Source of the DNA: Sphingomonas sp.
GTDB taxonomy: Bacteria; Pseudomonadota; Alphaproteobacteria; Sphingomonadales; Sphingomonadaceae
Direction of reading: 5' to 3'
Length of the DNA: 64,000 nt
Assembly (NCBI RefSeq): GCF_030145815.1
Contig: NZ_JAIXHL010000002.1
Coordinates: forward strand, 124,001 to 188,000
A program made the position numbers and the translations under genes. The notes under the pieces are model-generated. The model did no database searches and was not told the origin of the DNA. It saw only the letters and a program-made list of their open reading frames with translations. Of the stretch, positions 40,912 to 50,348 are shown piece after piece. Numbering within the stretch: the stretch's first letter is position 1; the number at the start of each line of letters is the position of its first letter.

Positions 40912-42887
40912 GCAGGGTCCACCAGGGCAATAAGTTCGGGAAGGGTCAGCGGCTCGGCGCAGAGATAGCCTTGATAGGTCTGGCACCCCTCCTTGGCCAG
41001 CAGGTCGAGCTGTTCGGGGGTCTCCACCCCTTCGGCGATCACGGTCAGGCCGAGCGAGCGCGCCATATCGATCACGCCGCGCACGACGATACGGTCGCGC
41101 GCGCTGCCGGTGATGTCCTGCGTCAGCTTGCGGTCGACCTTGAGGTAATCGAGCGGGAGGGCTTTCAGATAGGCGAGGCTGGAATAGCCGGTGCCGAAAT
41201 CGTCGATCGCGACGCGGCAGCCCGCCGCGCGCAACTCGCTGAGCAGGCGTGAGGCTTCGCCGAGATCGTCGATCAGCCCGCTTTCGGTAATCTCGACGGT
41301 CAGGCGCGCGCGCGGAAAGCCGCTGCTGTCGACCCAATCGAGGAACAGGTCGGCAAAGCCGGCACGCGCGACATCGGCGGCGGTGACGTTGACCGACAGG
41401 CGCAGGTGGCGGAGCGAGGCGGGCCAGCGCGCGGCCTGAGTTAGGGCGAGGCGCTGGACATGCTCCGACAGCGCGACCTCCAGCTCGGCGCGCGCGGCGG
41501 CGGCGAAGAGGGTTTCGGCACCGACCTCGCCATGCTGCGGGTGGCGCCAGCGCGCCAGTGCCTCGACCCCGACGATCGCGCCGGTGGCGACGGCGACCTG
41601 CGGCTGCAGGCGCAGCTCGATCTCGCCCGCCTCCATCGCGTGACGCAGATCGACCGCGAGCGCTTCGAGCGGGATGGAGCGGTCATCCTCGTCGCCGCTG
41701 AGCGCCTCGCTCACGCGGCGCAGCAAGGCGGCGGCATCGTCACCCGGACGCGCGGTTGCGGTCGCTATGCGCGCGCCGACCGGGGCGATCGCGTCGCCGA
41801 TCACGAAGGGGCGGGTCAGCGCCTCCTCGATTTCCGCGGCAGCGGCGGCGAGCGCTTGCGCGTCGGCATCTTCCGCCGCGACCAGAAACTCGGCCCCGCC
41901 CATCCGCGCCAGCGTCGCCCGGCGGCCGAGCGTGGCGCGCGCGGCATCGGCGATGCGGGTCGAGGCGGCGCGCAGGACCGAATCGCCCGCGTCGCGGCCA
42001 TAGGCGGTGTTGACCATGTCGAACCGGCCGAGCGTGACGAGGACAACGCCGACCGGCTGCGCTTCGTCGAGGCGACGCGAGAGCCAGCGGCGCATGCCGG
42101 TGTCGTCGCGCACGCCGGTCAGCACGTCGCGGACCACCGCGCTCGCATCGACCTCGCCCAGCCGCTCGATCAGCGCGTGGATGCGGCCGGTGCGCGCGTC
42201 GCGCTGCAGATGCTCGACCACGCGGCCCGCGCCCGGCAGGTCGTGGGCGAAGGCGGTCGCCTGAAGCCCTTCGCGCAACCGCGCCAGCGCGCCGCGCATC
42301 GCACCGCGATCCGCCGCCTCGACATGGCGCAGCAGGGTGCGCAGCGACGGCGCGGAGCTGAGGCCCAGCATCGCCGCGAGTGCCGGCGTGACCTGCAGCG
42401 AGCGCAGCGCCGGATCGTAACGCCAGCCGAGCGGTTCCCCGGTCGCACGGGTCGCGTCGGTCCCGGTGCGCTGGGCGTGGCGGGCGGCGAAGCGCAGCGC
42501 CTGAACGAACTCGACCTCGCGCATCGGGCTGGCGAGAAAGTGCGTGGCACCGGCGTCGTAGAATTCGCCCAGCCGCGCGGTGTCGTCGCGCGACACGAGC
42601 GCGAGCAGCGCGGCGCCATTGGCGCTGGTCACGGGTGCCATCGCGCGGACGGCGGCAAGCCCTTCGGCAACCGAACCCCGCGCATCGACCACCGCCACCG
42701 CCGCCCCGCTGGCCAGGAAGCGCCGATCGGCCCCCTCCCCGCGCCGCGCCGCCACGACCCGCCAGCCCGCGCGCGCCGCCTGCGCCGCAAGCTCGTCGCG
42801 CTGGCGGAACGACAGCAGGAACAGCGGCCGGTCGCGCCCGGTCATCGGTGTGGCAGGAACGGGCGCGGCGTCGGTCATCGCGGCCAT
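40908..42887 (-). CDS. Receiver-like - degenerate GGDEF - EAL protein (probable c-di-GMP phosphodiesterase)
   Basis: A 659-residue signalling protein. Residues about 20-140 look like a receiver domain without the usual acidic set. The central part has the GGDEF fold but the motif reads ARMGGAEFLV, so cyclase activity is doubtful. The EAL domain is intact: GVEALARWRHPQHGE, VEITESGLIDD, AIDDFGTGYSSLAYLK, IKVDRKL-type (LKVDRKLTQDI) and VIAEGVET. This predicts breakdown of cyclic di-GMP, perhaps tuned by GTP binding to the degenerate domain. First gene of the operon that ends with the FKBP gene. Start at 42887 or a later Met (residue 4 or 15). Confidence 0.9.
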   Translation of the reverse strand: MAAMTDAAPVPATPMTGRDRPLFLLSFRQRDELAAQAARAGWRVVAARRGEGADRRFLASGAAVAVVDARGSVAEGLAAVRAMAPVTSANGAALLALVSRDDTARLGEFYDAGATHFLASPMREVEFVQALRFAARHAQRTGTDATRATGEPLGWRYDPALRSLQVTPALAAMLGLSSAPSLRTLLRHVEAADRGAMRGALARLREGLQATAFAHDLPGAGRVVEHLQRDARTGRIHALIERLGEVDASAVVRDVLTGVRDDTGMRRWLSRRLDEAQPVGVVLVTLGRFDMVNTAYGRDAGDSVLRAASTRIADAARATLGRRATLARMGGAEFLVAAEDADAQALAAAAAEIEEALTRPFVIGDAIAPVGARIATATARPGDDAAALLRRVSEALSGDEDDRSIPLEALAVDLRHAMEAGEIELRLQPQVAVATGAIVGVEALARWRHPQHGEVGAETLFAAAARAELEVALSEHVQRLALTQAARWPASLRHLRLSVNVTAADVARAGFADLFLDWVDSSGFPRARLTVEITESGLIDDLGEASRLLSELRAAGCRVAIDDFGTGYSSLAYLKALPLDYLKVDRKLTQDITGSARDRIVVRGVIDMARSLGLTVIAEGVETPEQLDLLAKEGCQTYQGYLCAEPLTLPELIALVDPA

Positions 42888-42937
42888 TCCTAACGCAAGC
42901 CTTGTCCCGGCGCTACGAACAGCTTAGCTCCTTTTGC

Positions 42938-43936
42938 ATGGCGAGCGATCGGCCTCTTGTGGACCGGCATGGCCGCGCGATCCGCTACCTGCGGGTATCG
43001 GTCACCGACCGCTGCGACCTGCGCTGCCGCTATTGCATGGCCGAGGAGATGCAGTTCCTGCCGCGCAGCGAAGTGCTGTCGCTGGAGGAAATCGCGCTGA
43101 TCGCCGAGCGCTTCGTCGCGCGCGGGGTGAGCAAGATCCGGCTGACCGGGGGCGAGCCGCTGGTGCGGCGCGATGCGCTGGAGCTGGTGCGGCGGCTGGG
43201 GCGCAGCGTGGGCGCAGGGCTGGACGAGCTGACGCTGACCACCAACGGCACGCAATTGGCGACCCATGCGGCGGCGCTGGCGCAGGCCGGCGTGCGGCGG
43301 ATCAATGTCAGCCTCGACAGCCGCGACCCGGCCATGTTCCGTCATATCACCCGGCGCGGCGATCTGGCCCAGGTGCTGGACGGCATCGCCGCCGCGCGCG
43401 CGGTGGGCCTCACCGTCAAGATCAACATGGTCGCGCTGAAGGGGCTGAATGACGCGGAGATCCCCGCGATGCTCGACTGGACCAGCGCGCAGGGCATGGA
43501 CCTGACGCTGATCGAAACCATGCCGATCGGCGCGATCGACGAGGATCGCGCCGATCGCTTCGTGCCGCTGACCCGCGTGCTCGACGATTTGTCTGCACAA
43601 TTCGAACTGACCCGCGACACGCATGACAGCGGCGGGCCGGCGCGGTACTGGCGGGTCGGCGGGACCGGCGCGCGGCTGGGCCTGATCTCCCCGCTCACGG
43701 GGAATTTCTGCGACAGCTGCAACCGCGTGCGGCTGACTAAGGAGGGCAAGTTGTTCACCTGTCTGGGTCATGACAACCAGGTCGATCTGAAGGCCGCGAT
43801 CCGCGGTGGCGGGCTGGCGGCGGTCGATGCCGCAATCGATGCGGCGCTGGCGACCAAGCCCGCGCGGCACGACTTCGACGTCGCGCAGGGCGCTGCGCCG
43901 GCCGTTGCGCGCCATATGAGCGTGACCGGCGGATGA
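42938..43936 (+). CDS. moaA: GTP 3',8-cyclase MoaA (molybdopterin synthesis)
   Basis: A 332-residue radical-SAM enzyme turning GTP into 3',8-cyclo-GTP, the first step of molybdenum cofactor synthesis. The SAM cluster is CDLRCRYCMAEEMQFLPR; GLTGGEPLVRRD-type sequence (IRLTGGEPLVRRD) follows. The C-terminal cluster has FCDSCNRVRLT and FTCLGHDNQVD. The ATG at 42938 gives the canonical MASDRPLVDRHGRAIRYLR. The stop overlaps the NAD kinase start. Confidence 0.96.
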   Translation: MASDRPLVDRHGRAIRYLRVSVTDRCDLRCRYCMAEEMQFLPRSEVLSLEEIALIAERFVARGVSKIRLTGGEPLVRRDALELVRRLGRSVGAGLDELTLTTNGTQLATHAAALAQAGVRRINVSLDSRDPAMFRHITRRGDLAQVLDGIAAARAVGLTVKINMVALKGLNDAEIPAMLDWTSAQGMDLTLIETMPIGAIDEDRADRFVPLTRVLDDLSAQFELTRDTHDSGGPARYWRVGGTGARLGLISPLTGNFCDSCNRVRLTKEGKLFTCLGHDNQVDLKAAIRGGGLAAVDAAIDAALATKPARHDFDVAQGAAPAVARHMSVTGG

Positions 43937-44706
43937 CCGACGTGCGCCGGGCGCTTGCCGCCTCCCCCACGACCCCCGCCGAAACGGCGGCGGCGGAACT
44001 GCTGGCCGGGCGCGACTGGGTGCCGGTGGAGGACGCCGACATGGTCGTCGCGCTGGGTGGCGACGGCTTCATGCTCCAGACGCTGCACGCGATGCTGGAG
44101 CGGCGGCGGATCGTGCCGGTGTTCGGCATGAACCTCGGCACCATCGGCTTTCTGATGAACGACTGGCAGCCCGAGGGGCTGGAGGATCGGCTCGCCCGTG
44201 CCCGGCCGTTCAAGGTGTCGCCGCTGGTGATGACCGCGACGACGATGGACGGGGAGACTCATGTCCTCCCCGCGATCAACGAAGTGTCGCTGCTGCGCGA
44301 GACACGCCAGACCGCCAAGCTGGAAGTGCGCGTCAACGACCGCGTGGTGCTGCCCGAACTGGTGTGCGACGGGATCCTGGTCGCGACGCCGGCGGGGTCG
44401 ACTGCCTATAATCTGTCGGCGCATGGCCCGATCCTGCCGCTCGGCTCGCGCCTGCTCGCGCTCACCCCGATCAGCCCGTTCCGGCCGCGCCGCTGGCGGG
44501 GCGCGATCCTGCCCGAAAAGACGCGCATCTCGCTGCGCGTGCTCGACCCCGGCAAGCGCCCGGTGAGCGCAGTCGCCGATCAGCGCGAAGTGCGCGACGT
44601 GGCGCAGGTGGACATCGCGATCGACCGCAATCGCGACCTGACGCTGCTGTTCGATCCCGAGCATGCGCTGGATGAGCGGATCACGATGGAACAGTTTATC
44701 GCGTAA
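43933..44706 (+). CDS. nadK: NAD kinase
   Basis: A 257-residue kinase making NADP from NAD. The key GGDGFMLQTLH, GMNLGTIGFLMN, AINEVSLLR and ATPAGSTAYNLSAHGPI are present. Slightly short N-terminus for the family, starting at the ATG overlapping the moaA stop. Probably cotranscribed with moaA. Confidence 0.94.
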   Translation: MTDVRRALAASPTTPAETAAAELLAGRDWVPVEDADMVVALGGDGFMLQTLHAMLERRRIVPVFGMNLGTIGFLMNDWQPEGLEDRLARARPFKVSPLVMTATTMDGETHVLPAINEVSLLRETRQTAKLEVRVNDRVVLPELVCDGILVATPAGSTAYNLSAHGPILPLGSRLLALTPISPFRPRRWRGAILPEKTRISLRVLDPGKRPVSAVADQREVRDVAQVDIAIDRNRDLTLLFDPEHALDERITMEQFIA

Positions 44707-44713
44707 GAACGCT

Positions 44714-44848
44714 ATCCTCCCCCGCCAGGGGGAGGTGGCACCGAAGGCGACGGAGGGGGAGGACGGCTGTGTCGTCCGATCTCTCGCCGAGACCCTTCCT
44801 CCCCCTCCGTCACGCTGCGCGTGCCACCTCCCCCTGGCGGGGGAGGAT
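44714..44848. repeat. GC-rich palindromic element, GGAGGTGGCA type (copy C)
   Basis: ATCCTCCCCCGCCAGGGGGAGG at the left and CCTCCCCCTGGCGGGGGAGGAT at the right (arms CCCCCGCCAGGGGGAGGTGG / CCACCTCCCCCTGGCGGGGG), 135 bases. GGTGGCAC..GTGCCACC and CGACGGAGG..CCTCCGTC lie inside each arm. Related to copies A and B by the GGGGGAGGTGGCA block. It fills most of the gap before tRNA-Asn. Confidence 0.85.
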
Positions 44849-44921
44849 TGTTGAGAAAAATCCCCGTTTCCCCGCTTGCATTGCCCGGCACCCCTTCGTA
44901 TAGGCGCGCCCTCGCTGGTGT

Positions 44922-44996
44922 TCCCTGATAGCTCAGCGGTAGAGCTCTCGACTGTTAATCGAGCGGCCGTTGGTTCGAATCCAACTCAGGGAGCCA
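44922..44996 (+). tRNA. tRNA-Asn (anticodon GTT)
   Basis: Full cloverleaf: acceptor TCCCTGA/TCAGGGA, D arm GCTC..GAGC, anticodon stem TCTCGA..CGA with loop CTGTTAA and anticodon GTT at 44954-44956, T arm with GGTTCGAATCC, discriminator G and encoded CCA at 44994-44996. No introns. Reads asparagine codons AAC/AAT. Confidence 0.97.
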
Positions 44997-45066
44997 GCGA
45001 GTTTTCCTCCTGACATAGACACCGATCCGCGACGCGGGCCTTGCGCCGCGCGGGTTTCTGTCGTTT

Positions 45067-45101
45067 CGTTCAGCATAGGGACATTTGGCCTGTGCTGAAC
45101 G
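45067..45101. promoter_or_regulatory. 13-base inverted repeat upstream of the lipoprotein gene
   Basis: CGTTCAGCATAGG and CCTGTGCTGAACG (12 of 13 pairs) with a 9-base spacer, 57 bases before the lipoprotein start. It may be a terminator remnant of the tRNA or an operator of the lipoprotein gene. Confidence 0.45.
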
Positions 45102-45158
45102 TTATCGCCGCAGCATCGGCACGATTCGCCGCAATATGAGATGCTTAGGAGGAAAGTC

Positions 45159-45746
45159 ATGTCCACCGTCCCCGCCCGCCGCTCGCGCATCGCGGCGGTC
45201 GCGCTCGCGCTGGCCAGCGCCAGCGTGCTCGCATCCTGCACCACCCCGACCCCCTATCAGCCCGCGACCGGCAGCGGATCGTACCGCACCGGTTACTGGG
45301 ACGAGCAGATCGAATCCGATCGCTTCCGCGTCACCTTTGCCGGCAACAGCATGACATCGCGCGAGACGGTCGAGCGCTATCTGCTCTATCGCGCGGCGCA
45401 GCTCACGGTCGAACGCGGCGGGGACCATTTCGTCCTCGCAGACCGCGACACCGAAAAGAAGTCGCGCACCTATGCCACTACCAGCCCGTTCAGCAGCGGC
45501 CCATGGGGCGGCTGGGGTCCGTCGTGGCGCTATTACGGCCCGCGCTGGGGCTGGCGCAGCTGGAGCCCGTGGGGCGGCGATCCCTTCTGGGACCGCGACG
45601 TCGATATCCGCACGGTCGAGCGTTATGAGGCGAGCGCCGAGATCGTGATCGGCAAGGGCCGCAAGCCCGACAATGTTCGCGCGTTCAACGCACGCGAAGT
45701 GCTGGAGAATCTCGGCACCTCGATCGCCCCGCCGCGCCCGCGGTGA
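45159..45746 (+). CDS. Lipoprotein of the CC0125/CC1285 type
   Basis: A 195-residue lipoprotein. Signal peptide with lipobox LASC near residue 27 (ALASASVLASC). The body has TPYQPATGSGSYRTGYWDEQIESDRFRVTF (in part), SRETVERYLLYRAAQLTVERG and a Trp/Gly/Pro-rich strip (GPWGGWGPSWRYYG). Matches the CC0125/CC1285 group of alphaproteobacterial lipoproteins of unknown function. Start at 45159 preceded by AGGAGG; an earlier ATG at 45141 is less likely. The tail is basic. Confidence 0.85.
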   Translation: MSTVPARRSRIAAVALALASASVLASCTTPTPYQPATGSGSYRTGYWDEQIESDRFRVTFAGNSMTSRETVERYLLYRAAQLTVERGGDHFVLADRDTEKKSRTYATTSPFSSGPWGGWGPSWRYYGPRWGWRSWSPWGGDPFWDRDVDIRTVERYEASAEIVIGKGRKPDNVRAFNAREVLENLGTSIAPPRPR

Positions 45747-45802
45747 GGTAGTTCCTGCCTCTCCCCGTCGTCGGAGAGGCAGGACGGCATCCAGACACCG
45801 CC

Positions 45803-45908
45803 GTCACCCCCGCGAAAGCGGGGGCCCATCTCCTGCAGGATTGGCGCATCGCACCGGTGCAGTATTCGGACAGTCCGGGAGATGGGCCCCCGCTTTCGCG
45901 GGGGTGAC
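45803..45908. repeat. REP-like palindromic element, family 1 (copy 2)
   Basis: GTCACCCCCGCGAAAGCGGG and CCCGCTTTCGCGGGGGTGAC with CCCATCTCC/GGAGATGGG inside, 106 bases. Right arm identical to that at 4.6 kb. It lies in the 285-base gap 45747-46031, which holds nothing else but the terminator at 45.92 kb and a small CTCCCGTTCCGGGAG hairpin near 46.01 kb. Confidence 0.92.
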
Positions 45909-45920
45909 GATCCAAAAAAT

Positions 45921-45955
45921 GGGCCGCCCGATCGTCTCGGGCGGCCCTTCTCGTT
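45921..45955 (+). terminator. Strong hairpin, likely bidirectional terminator
   Basis: GGGCCGCCCGA-TCGTC-TCGGGCGGCCC followed by TTCTCGTTT, and preceded on the plus strand by AAAAAA. It can end the lipoprotein transcript (plus) and, through the A-run, the secA transcript (minus). Confidence 0.75.
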
Positions 45956-46031
45956 TCAGCAAGGAGTCTTTGGAGCGCGCAGACGCGCGCCCCTCCCCCG
46001 TCCCCTCCCGTTCCGGGAGGAGTGATCTACT

Positions 46032-48773
46032 TCACACCACCGCGCCGTGGCACTGCTTGTACTTGCGGCCCGAACCGCACGGGCATGGCGAATTGCGGTT
46101 GACGCGGCCTTCCCAGCTGGCCGGATCTTCGCCGAGCGCATCGCCGGTGGGGCGCGGGATCTGCATCGCGGGCAGCTCGTTCGAGATCAGGCCGGCGCTG
46201 CCCGCATCCCAGTCGGCGCTGTTGTCGAGCCCGGTGAGCGGATCGATATGCGTCGTCAGGAAGTCGGGCAGTTCGGGCAGGCCCGGGGGTGCCTGGAACT
46301 GGAATTCCGCCCAGGCGAGCGTGCGGGTCACGTCTTCACGGATCGCGCCCAGCATGCGCTCGAACATTGCGAACGCTTCCTGCTTATACTCGTTGATCGG
46401 CGTCTTTTGCGCATAGGCACGCAGGTGGACGACCTGACGCAGCGCGTCGAGCATCGCGAGATGCTCCTTCCAGTGATGGTCGAGATTCTGCAGCAGGATC
46501 GACTTTTCGATCGAGGTCCAGGTCTCGGGGTCGAGCTGATCCGACTTGGCGGCGACGCGCGCGGCGGCAAGCTCGCGGATGCGGTTCTCGACATCCTCGG
46601 GCTCGATCCCGTCGGTCTCGGCGATCCATTGTTCGACCGGCGCTTCGATGCCCAGCATCTCCTGCGCACGCGCCTTCAGCCCTTCGATATCCCATTGTTC
46701 GGGATAGGTTTCGGGCGGGCACGCCGTACCGACCAGGTCGTTGACCGTTTCGGCGCGCATATCCTCGACCACGTCGCCGACGGTTTCGGCATCCATGATG
46801 TCGGCGCGCTGTTCGTAGATCACCTTGCGCTGATCGTTCATCACGTCGTCATATTCGACGACCTGCTTGCGGATGTCGTAGTTGCGCGCCTCGACCTTCT
46901 TCTGCGCGGTTTCGATCGCCTTGGTCAGCCATTTGCTGCCGATCGCCTCGCCATCGGCGATGTTGTTGCGCATCATCTTGGCGAACAGCGTGTCGGGGCC
47001 GAAGATGCGCAGCAGATCGTCGTCGAGGCTGAGGTAGAAGCGCGACAGGCCGGGATCGCCCTGACGGCCCGAACGGCCGCGCAGCTGGTTGTCGATGCGG
47101 CGGCTTTCATGGCGTTCGGTGCCGAGCACGAACAGGCCGCCGGCCTCCAGCACCTTCTGCTTTTCGGCGGCGATCTCGGCCTTGATCTGCGCGATCGCGG
47201 CCTCACGCTCCGGCCCCTCGGGCATGTCGGCGAGTTCGGCCTCGACGCGGAATTCGAGGTTGCCGCCCAGCTGGATGTCGGTGCCGCGGCCCGCCATGTT
47301 GGTGGCGATGGTCACCGCGCCCAGACGGCCGGCCTGCGCCACGATATGCGCTTCCTGCTCGTGGAAGCGGGCGTTGAGGACCGAATGGTCGACGCCTTCC
47401 CTGGTCAGATACTCGCTGAGCAGTTCGGACTTTTCGATCGACACGGTGCCGACCAGCACCGGCTGGCCCTTCGCCGAATGCTCGCGGATCGTGCGGGCGA
47501 TGGCGATGAACTTGTCCTGCATCGTCTTGTAGAACTCATCGTCCTGATCGATGCGCTTGACCGGAACGTTGGTCGGGATCGACACCACGTTCATCTTGTA
47601 AATGTCATAGAATTCGGGCGCTTCGGTCGCCGCCGTGCCGGTCATGCCCGCCAGCTTGGGGTACATGCGGAAATAATTCTGGAAGGTGATCGACGCGAGC
47701 GTCTGATTCTCCGGCTCGATCGTCACGCCTTCCTTGGCCTCGACCGCCTGATGCAGGCCGTCGGACCAGCGGCGGCCGTCCATCATGCGGCCGGTGAATT
47801 CGTCGATGATGACGACCTTGCCGTCCTTGACGATGTAATCGATGTCGCGCTTGTACATGACGTTCGCGCGCAGCGACTGGTTGAGGTGGTGCACCACCTG
47901 CGTATTCTCGAAATCATACAGGTTGCCGCCCTTGAGCAGCCCTGCGGTCTCCAGCATCCGCTCGACGCTCTCCATCCCGTCTTCGGTCAGGACGACGCTC
48001 TTCTGCTTCTCGTCCTTTTCGTACAGGTCGGGGCTGAGCTGCTTCACGATCGCGTCGACGCCCATATAGAGCTCGCTCTTGTCGTCGGTCGGGCCGGAGA
48101 TGATCAGCGGGGTGCGCGCTTCGTCGATCAGCACCGAGTCGACTTCGTCGACGATCGCCATGGCGAAGGGACGCTGCACCATCGACGCGCGGTCGTACTT
48201 CATGTTGTCGCGCAGATAGTCGAAGCCGAACTCGTTGTTCGTGCCGTAGGTGATGTCGGCGGCATAGGCTTCGCGGCGCTGATGGTCGGCGAGGTTGGGG
48301 ACGATCACGCCCACGGTCAGGCCGAGGAAGCGGTAGATCTGGCCCATCCATTCTGAGTCGCGGCGGGCGAGATAGTCGTTGACGGTGATGACGTGGACGC
48401 CCTTGCCCGGCAGCGCGTTGAGATAGGTGGCGAGCGTCGCGACCAGCGTCTTACCCTCGCCCGTGCGCATTTCGGCGATCTCGCCACGGTGCAGCACGAT
48501 GCCGCCGACCATCTGCACGTCGAAATGGCGCATGCCGAGCACGCGGACACCGGCTTCACGCACCGTCGCAAAGGCTTCGGGCAGGATCGCGTCGAGCTTT
48601 TCGCCATTCTCGAGCCGCTCACGGAACTTGACGGTCTGCGCCGCCAGTTCGTCGTCGGACATCGCCTTGAGCGTGGGTTCGAAGCCCGCGATCTTGGCGA
48701 GGATGGGGTTGAGCGAACGAACATACCGGTCGTTGGACGAACCGAACAGGGACTTGGCCAAGCCGCCGAACAT
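46032..48773 (-). CDS. secA: Preprotein translocase ATPase SecA
   Basis: A 913-residue motor that pushes unfolded proteins through SecYEG. Walker [15 protein letters not shown], Walker B-type [36 protein letters not shown] and [14 protein letters not shown] cover the DEAD motor domains. The C-terminal [15 protein letters not shown] is the zinc-binding tail that recruits SecB and ribosomes. Full family length. Confidence 0.98.
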   Translation of the reverse strand: MFGGLAKSLFGSSNDRYVRSLNPILAKIAGFEPTLKAMSDDELAAQTVKFRERLENGEKLDAILPEAFATVREAGVRVLGMRHFDVQMVGGIVLHRGEIAEMRTGEGKTLVATLATYLNALPGKGVHVITVNDYLARRDSEWMGQIYRFLGLTVGVIVPNLADHQRREAYAADITYGTNNEFGFDYLRDNMKYDRASMVQRPFAMAIVDEVDSVLIDEARTPLIISGPTDDKSELYMGVDAIVKQLSPDLYEKDEKQKSVVLTEDGMESVERMLETAGLLKGGNLYDFENTQVVHHLNQSLRANVMYKRDIDYIVKDGKVVIIDEFTGRMMDGRRWSDGLHQAVEAKEGVTIEPENQTLASITFQNYFRMYPKLAGMTGTAATEAPEFYDIYKMNVVSIPTNVPVKRIDQDDEFYKTMQDKFIAIARTIREHSAKGQPVLVGTVSIEKSELLSEYLTREGVDHSVLNARFHEQEAHIVAQAGRLGAVTIATNMAGRGTDIQLGGNLEFRVEAELADMPEGPEREAAIAQIKAEIAAEKQKVLEAGGLFVLGTERHESRRIDNQLRGRSGRQGDPGLSRFYLSLDDDLLRIFGPDTLFAKMMRNNIADGEAIGSKWLTKAIETAQKKVEARNYDIRKQVVEYDDVMNDQRKVIYEQRADIMDAETVGDVVEDMRAETVNDLVGTACPPETYPEQWDIEGLKARAQEMLGIEAPVEQWIAETDGIEPEDVENRIRELAAARVAAKSDQLDPETWTSIEKSILLQNLDHHWKEHLAMLDALRQVVHLRAYAQKTPINEYKQEAFAMFERMLGAIREDVTRTLAWAEFQFQAPPGLPELPDFLTTHIDPLTGLDNSADWDAGSAGLISNELPAMQIPRPTGDALGEDPASWEGRVNRNSPCPCGSGRKYKQCHGAVV

Positions 48774-48880
48774 GATGATTTCCAGTCGTGTGAAATTGCA
48801 GGGTGTGCGCCCGTCTTGCGAGCGCCAACGATTCGAATGCGAAATGGATGCCGGCCGCGGTTCGGCGGCGGCGCGCGCGG

Positions 48881-49210
48881 CTATTCGAGCCGGCGTTCGC
48901 TGGTCAGGCGGGCAGGCGTGCCGGCCGGAGCGTCGTGGATCGCGAAGGGCACCGCGACGGGGACTTCACGCGTGGCGAGGGGGCGGCTGACCACTGCCGC
49001 CGCGACGCGAGACACTGCGGCAACGGCGGTTTCGGCGGTGCGGGAAATGGCGGTGTCGCTGCGCTGCTGAAACCCGCGCAGGTCGCGGTCACCGGCAATC
49101 GCACCGGTGAGGCTCGCGAGGAGCGCAGAGAGGAACAGCAGCAATTGCACGCGAAAACCCGTTAAACGGCCCCTTGTTGCCCGTCGGTGAACGATGGACG
49201 GAGCGGACAT
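48881..49210 (-). CDS. Small single-span membrane protein
   Basis: About 109 residues: basic N-terminus [12 protein letters not shown], one membrane segment ([20 protein letters not shown]), then a region rich in Arg, Thr and Ala ([16 protein letters not shown]) and [10 protein letters not shown] at the end. No family recognised. It follows the folB/X gene on the same strand with 27 bases between, and may be the tail of that operon. Start ATG 49210 preferred over 49234. Confidence 0.55.
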   Translation of the reverse strand: MSAPSIVHRRATRGRLTGFRVQLLLFLSALLASLTGAIAGDRDLRGFQQRSDTAISRTAETAVAAVSRVAAAVVSRPLATREVPVAVPFAIHDAPAGTPARLTSERRLE

Positions 49211-49237
49211 AGGGGCAAGGCGGCCTTCATCCAAGTC

Positions 49238-49606
49238 CTAAAGCGTCGAACCAGGCCGCACCCGCACCACCTCGCACCCCACGCGCGCGTCGGGATAGAC
49301 GTCGAGCTTCATCGAGCGGACGCGGACTTCGGCGACGCGCGGGTCGGCGGCGAGGGCGAGCGCGGCGACGGCGTCGCACAGGGTTTCCTGAAGCTCGATA
49401 TGCCCCCTGGCTGCCAGCGCGTGAATGCCGGTGCGCAGATAGTCGTAATCAACCACCGCATCGATCCGGTCCTCGGGTGGCGCTGCGTAAACACAGCGCA
49501 TCGCGACATTGAGTTCGACCCGCTGCGGCGCGGCGCGTTCGAAATCATGGATGCCGAGGCCGATTTCGACCACCAGCCCGTCGAGATGGATGGTATATTC
49601 AGCCAT
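49238..49606 (-). CDS. FolB/FolX-family pterin aldolase or epimerase
   Basis: A 122-residue tunnelling-fold protein (MAEYTIHLDGLVVEIGLGIH). Expected active-site elements are the Glu of FERAAPQRVELN, Tyr in VVDYDYLRTGI and the Lys of RSMKLDVYPDA. Family members are dihydroneopterin aldolase (FolB) or dihydroneopterin-triphosphate epimerase (FolX); sequence alone does not settle which. Downstream neighbour of a FolM-like reductase and FolE, 8-base overlap with the former. Confidence 0.82.
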   Translation of the reverse strand: MAEYTIHLDGLVVEIGLGIHDFERAAPQRVELNVAMRCVYAAPPEDRIDAVVDYDYLRTGIHALAARGHIELQETLCDAVAALALAADPRVAEVRVRSMKLDVYPDARVGCEVVRVRPGSTL

Positions 49607-50348
49607 GCGGGCGCTCCCGGTCGGTGAACATGACATCGCCATCGCGCTTCACCAGACGCTGGCCGCAATCGACGAAGATATTCTGGCCGGTGATGCTGCG
49701 CGTGGTCAGCAGATGGGCGACGGTCGCGGCGAGGTCGGACAGGTCGACCGGGCGTTCGAGCAGGTTGGCGCTGGCGACGGTAGCGAACTCCTCCGGCGTC
49801 TGGTCGAGGCTGGGGAGCGTCAGGCCGGGCGAGACCGCGTTGACGCGGATGCGCGGCGCGAGCCGCATCGCGAGCAGGGTCGTCGCCTCGGCCAGTGCCG
49901 CCTTGCTCAGCGTGTAGGTCAGGAAGTCGGGATTGGGATTGGCGAGCTTCTGGTCGAGCAGGTTGACGATCGCCCCTTCTCCCAGCCCGACCTGCGCCGC
50001 CAGCGCCGAGGCGAGCAGCAGCGGCGCGCCGAGGTTGACGTGCATGTGCCGGTCGAGCCCGCTATAATCGGCGAGCGGGATCGCGTCCCAGGCGAAGCGC
50101 GAGGCGTTGTTGACCAGCCCCTCGACCGGGCCGCCCAGCGCAGCGGCCGCGGCCGCGATCAGCGCACGGGTGTCGGCGGCATCGGCAAGGTCCGCGGTGA
50201 CCAGCGCCACGCCCAGCTCGCGCGCCAGGGCATCGGCCTCGCCATGCGAATCATGGTGGTGCACCGCAACCGCATGCCCATCGGCCACGAGGCGGCGCAC
50301 GATCGCCGCCCCGATCCGCCGCGCGCCGCCGGTGACGAGGACACGCAT
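49599..50348 (-). CDS. FolM-like pteridine reductase (SDR)
   Basis: A 249-residue short-chain dehydrogenase: VTGGARRIGAAIVRRLVADG, where the GARRIG Arg is characteristic of pteridine reductases (PTR1/FolM); AVHHHDSHGEAD as NADP-binding follow-up; NNASRFAWDAI; YTLSKAALAEA (YxxxK). It may reduce dihydromonapterin or dihydrofolate. ATG at 50348 overlaps the folE stop (TGATG). Confidence 0.83.
   Translation of the reverse strand: MRVLVTGGARRIGAAIVRRLVADGHAVAVHHHDSHGEADALARELGVALVTADLADAADTRALIAAAAAALGGPVEGLVNNASRFAWDAIPLADYSGLDRHMHVNLGAPLLLASALAAQVGLGEGAIVNLLDQKLANPNPDFLTYTLSKAALAEATTLLAMRLAPRIRVNAVSPGLTLPSLDQTPEEFATVASANLLERPVDLSDLAATVAHLLTTRSITGQNIFVDCGQRLVKRDGDVMFTDRERPHG

Noticed and set aside
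44922..44996. tRNA-Asn as an integration site of a genomic island
   Set aside because: No integrase, direct repeat of the tRNA end, or foreign composition lies on either side.
46047..48356. A 769-codon open frame opposite secA
   Set aside because: Only the secA frame encodes a recognisable protein; the other is the complement of its third-position bias.
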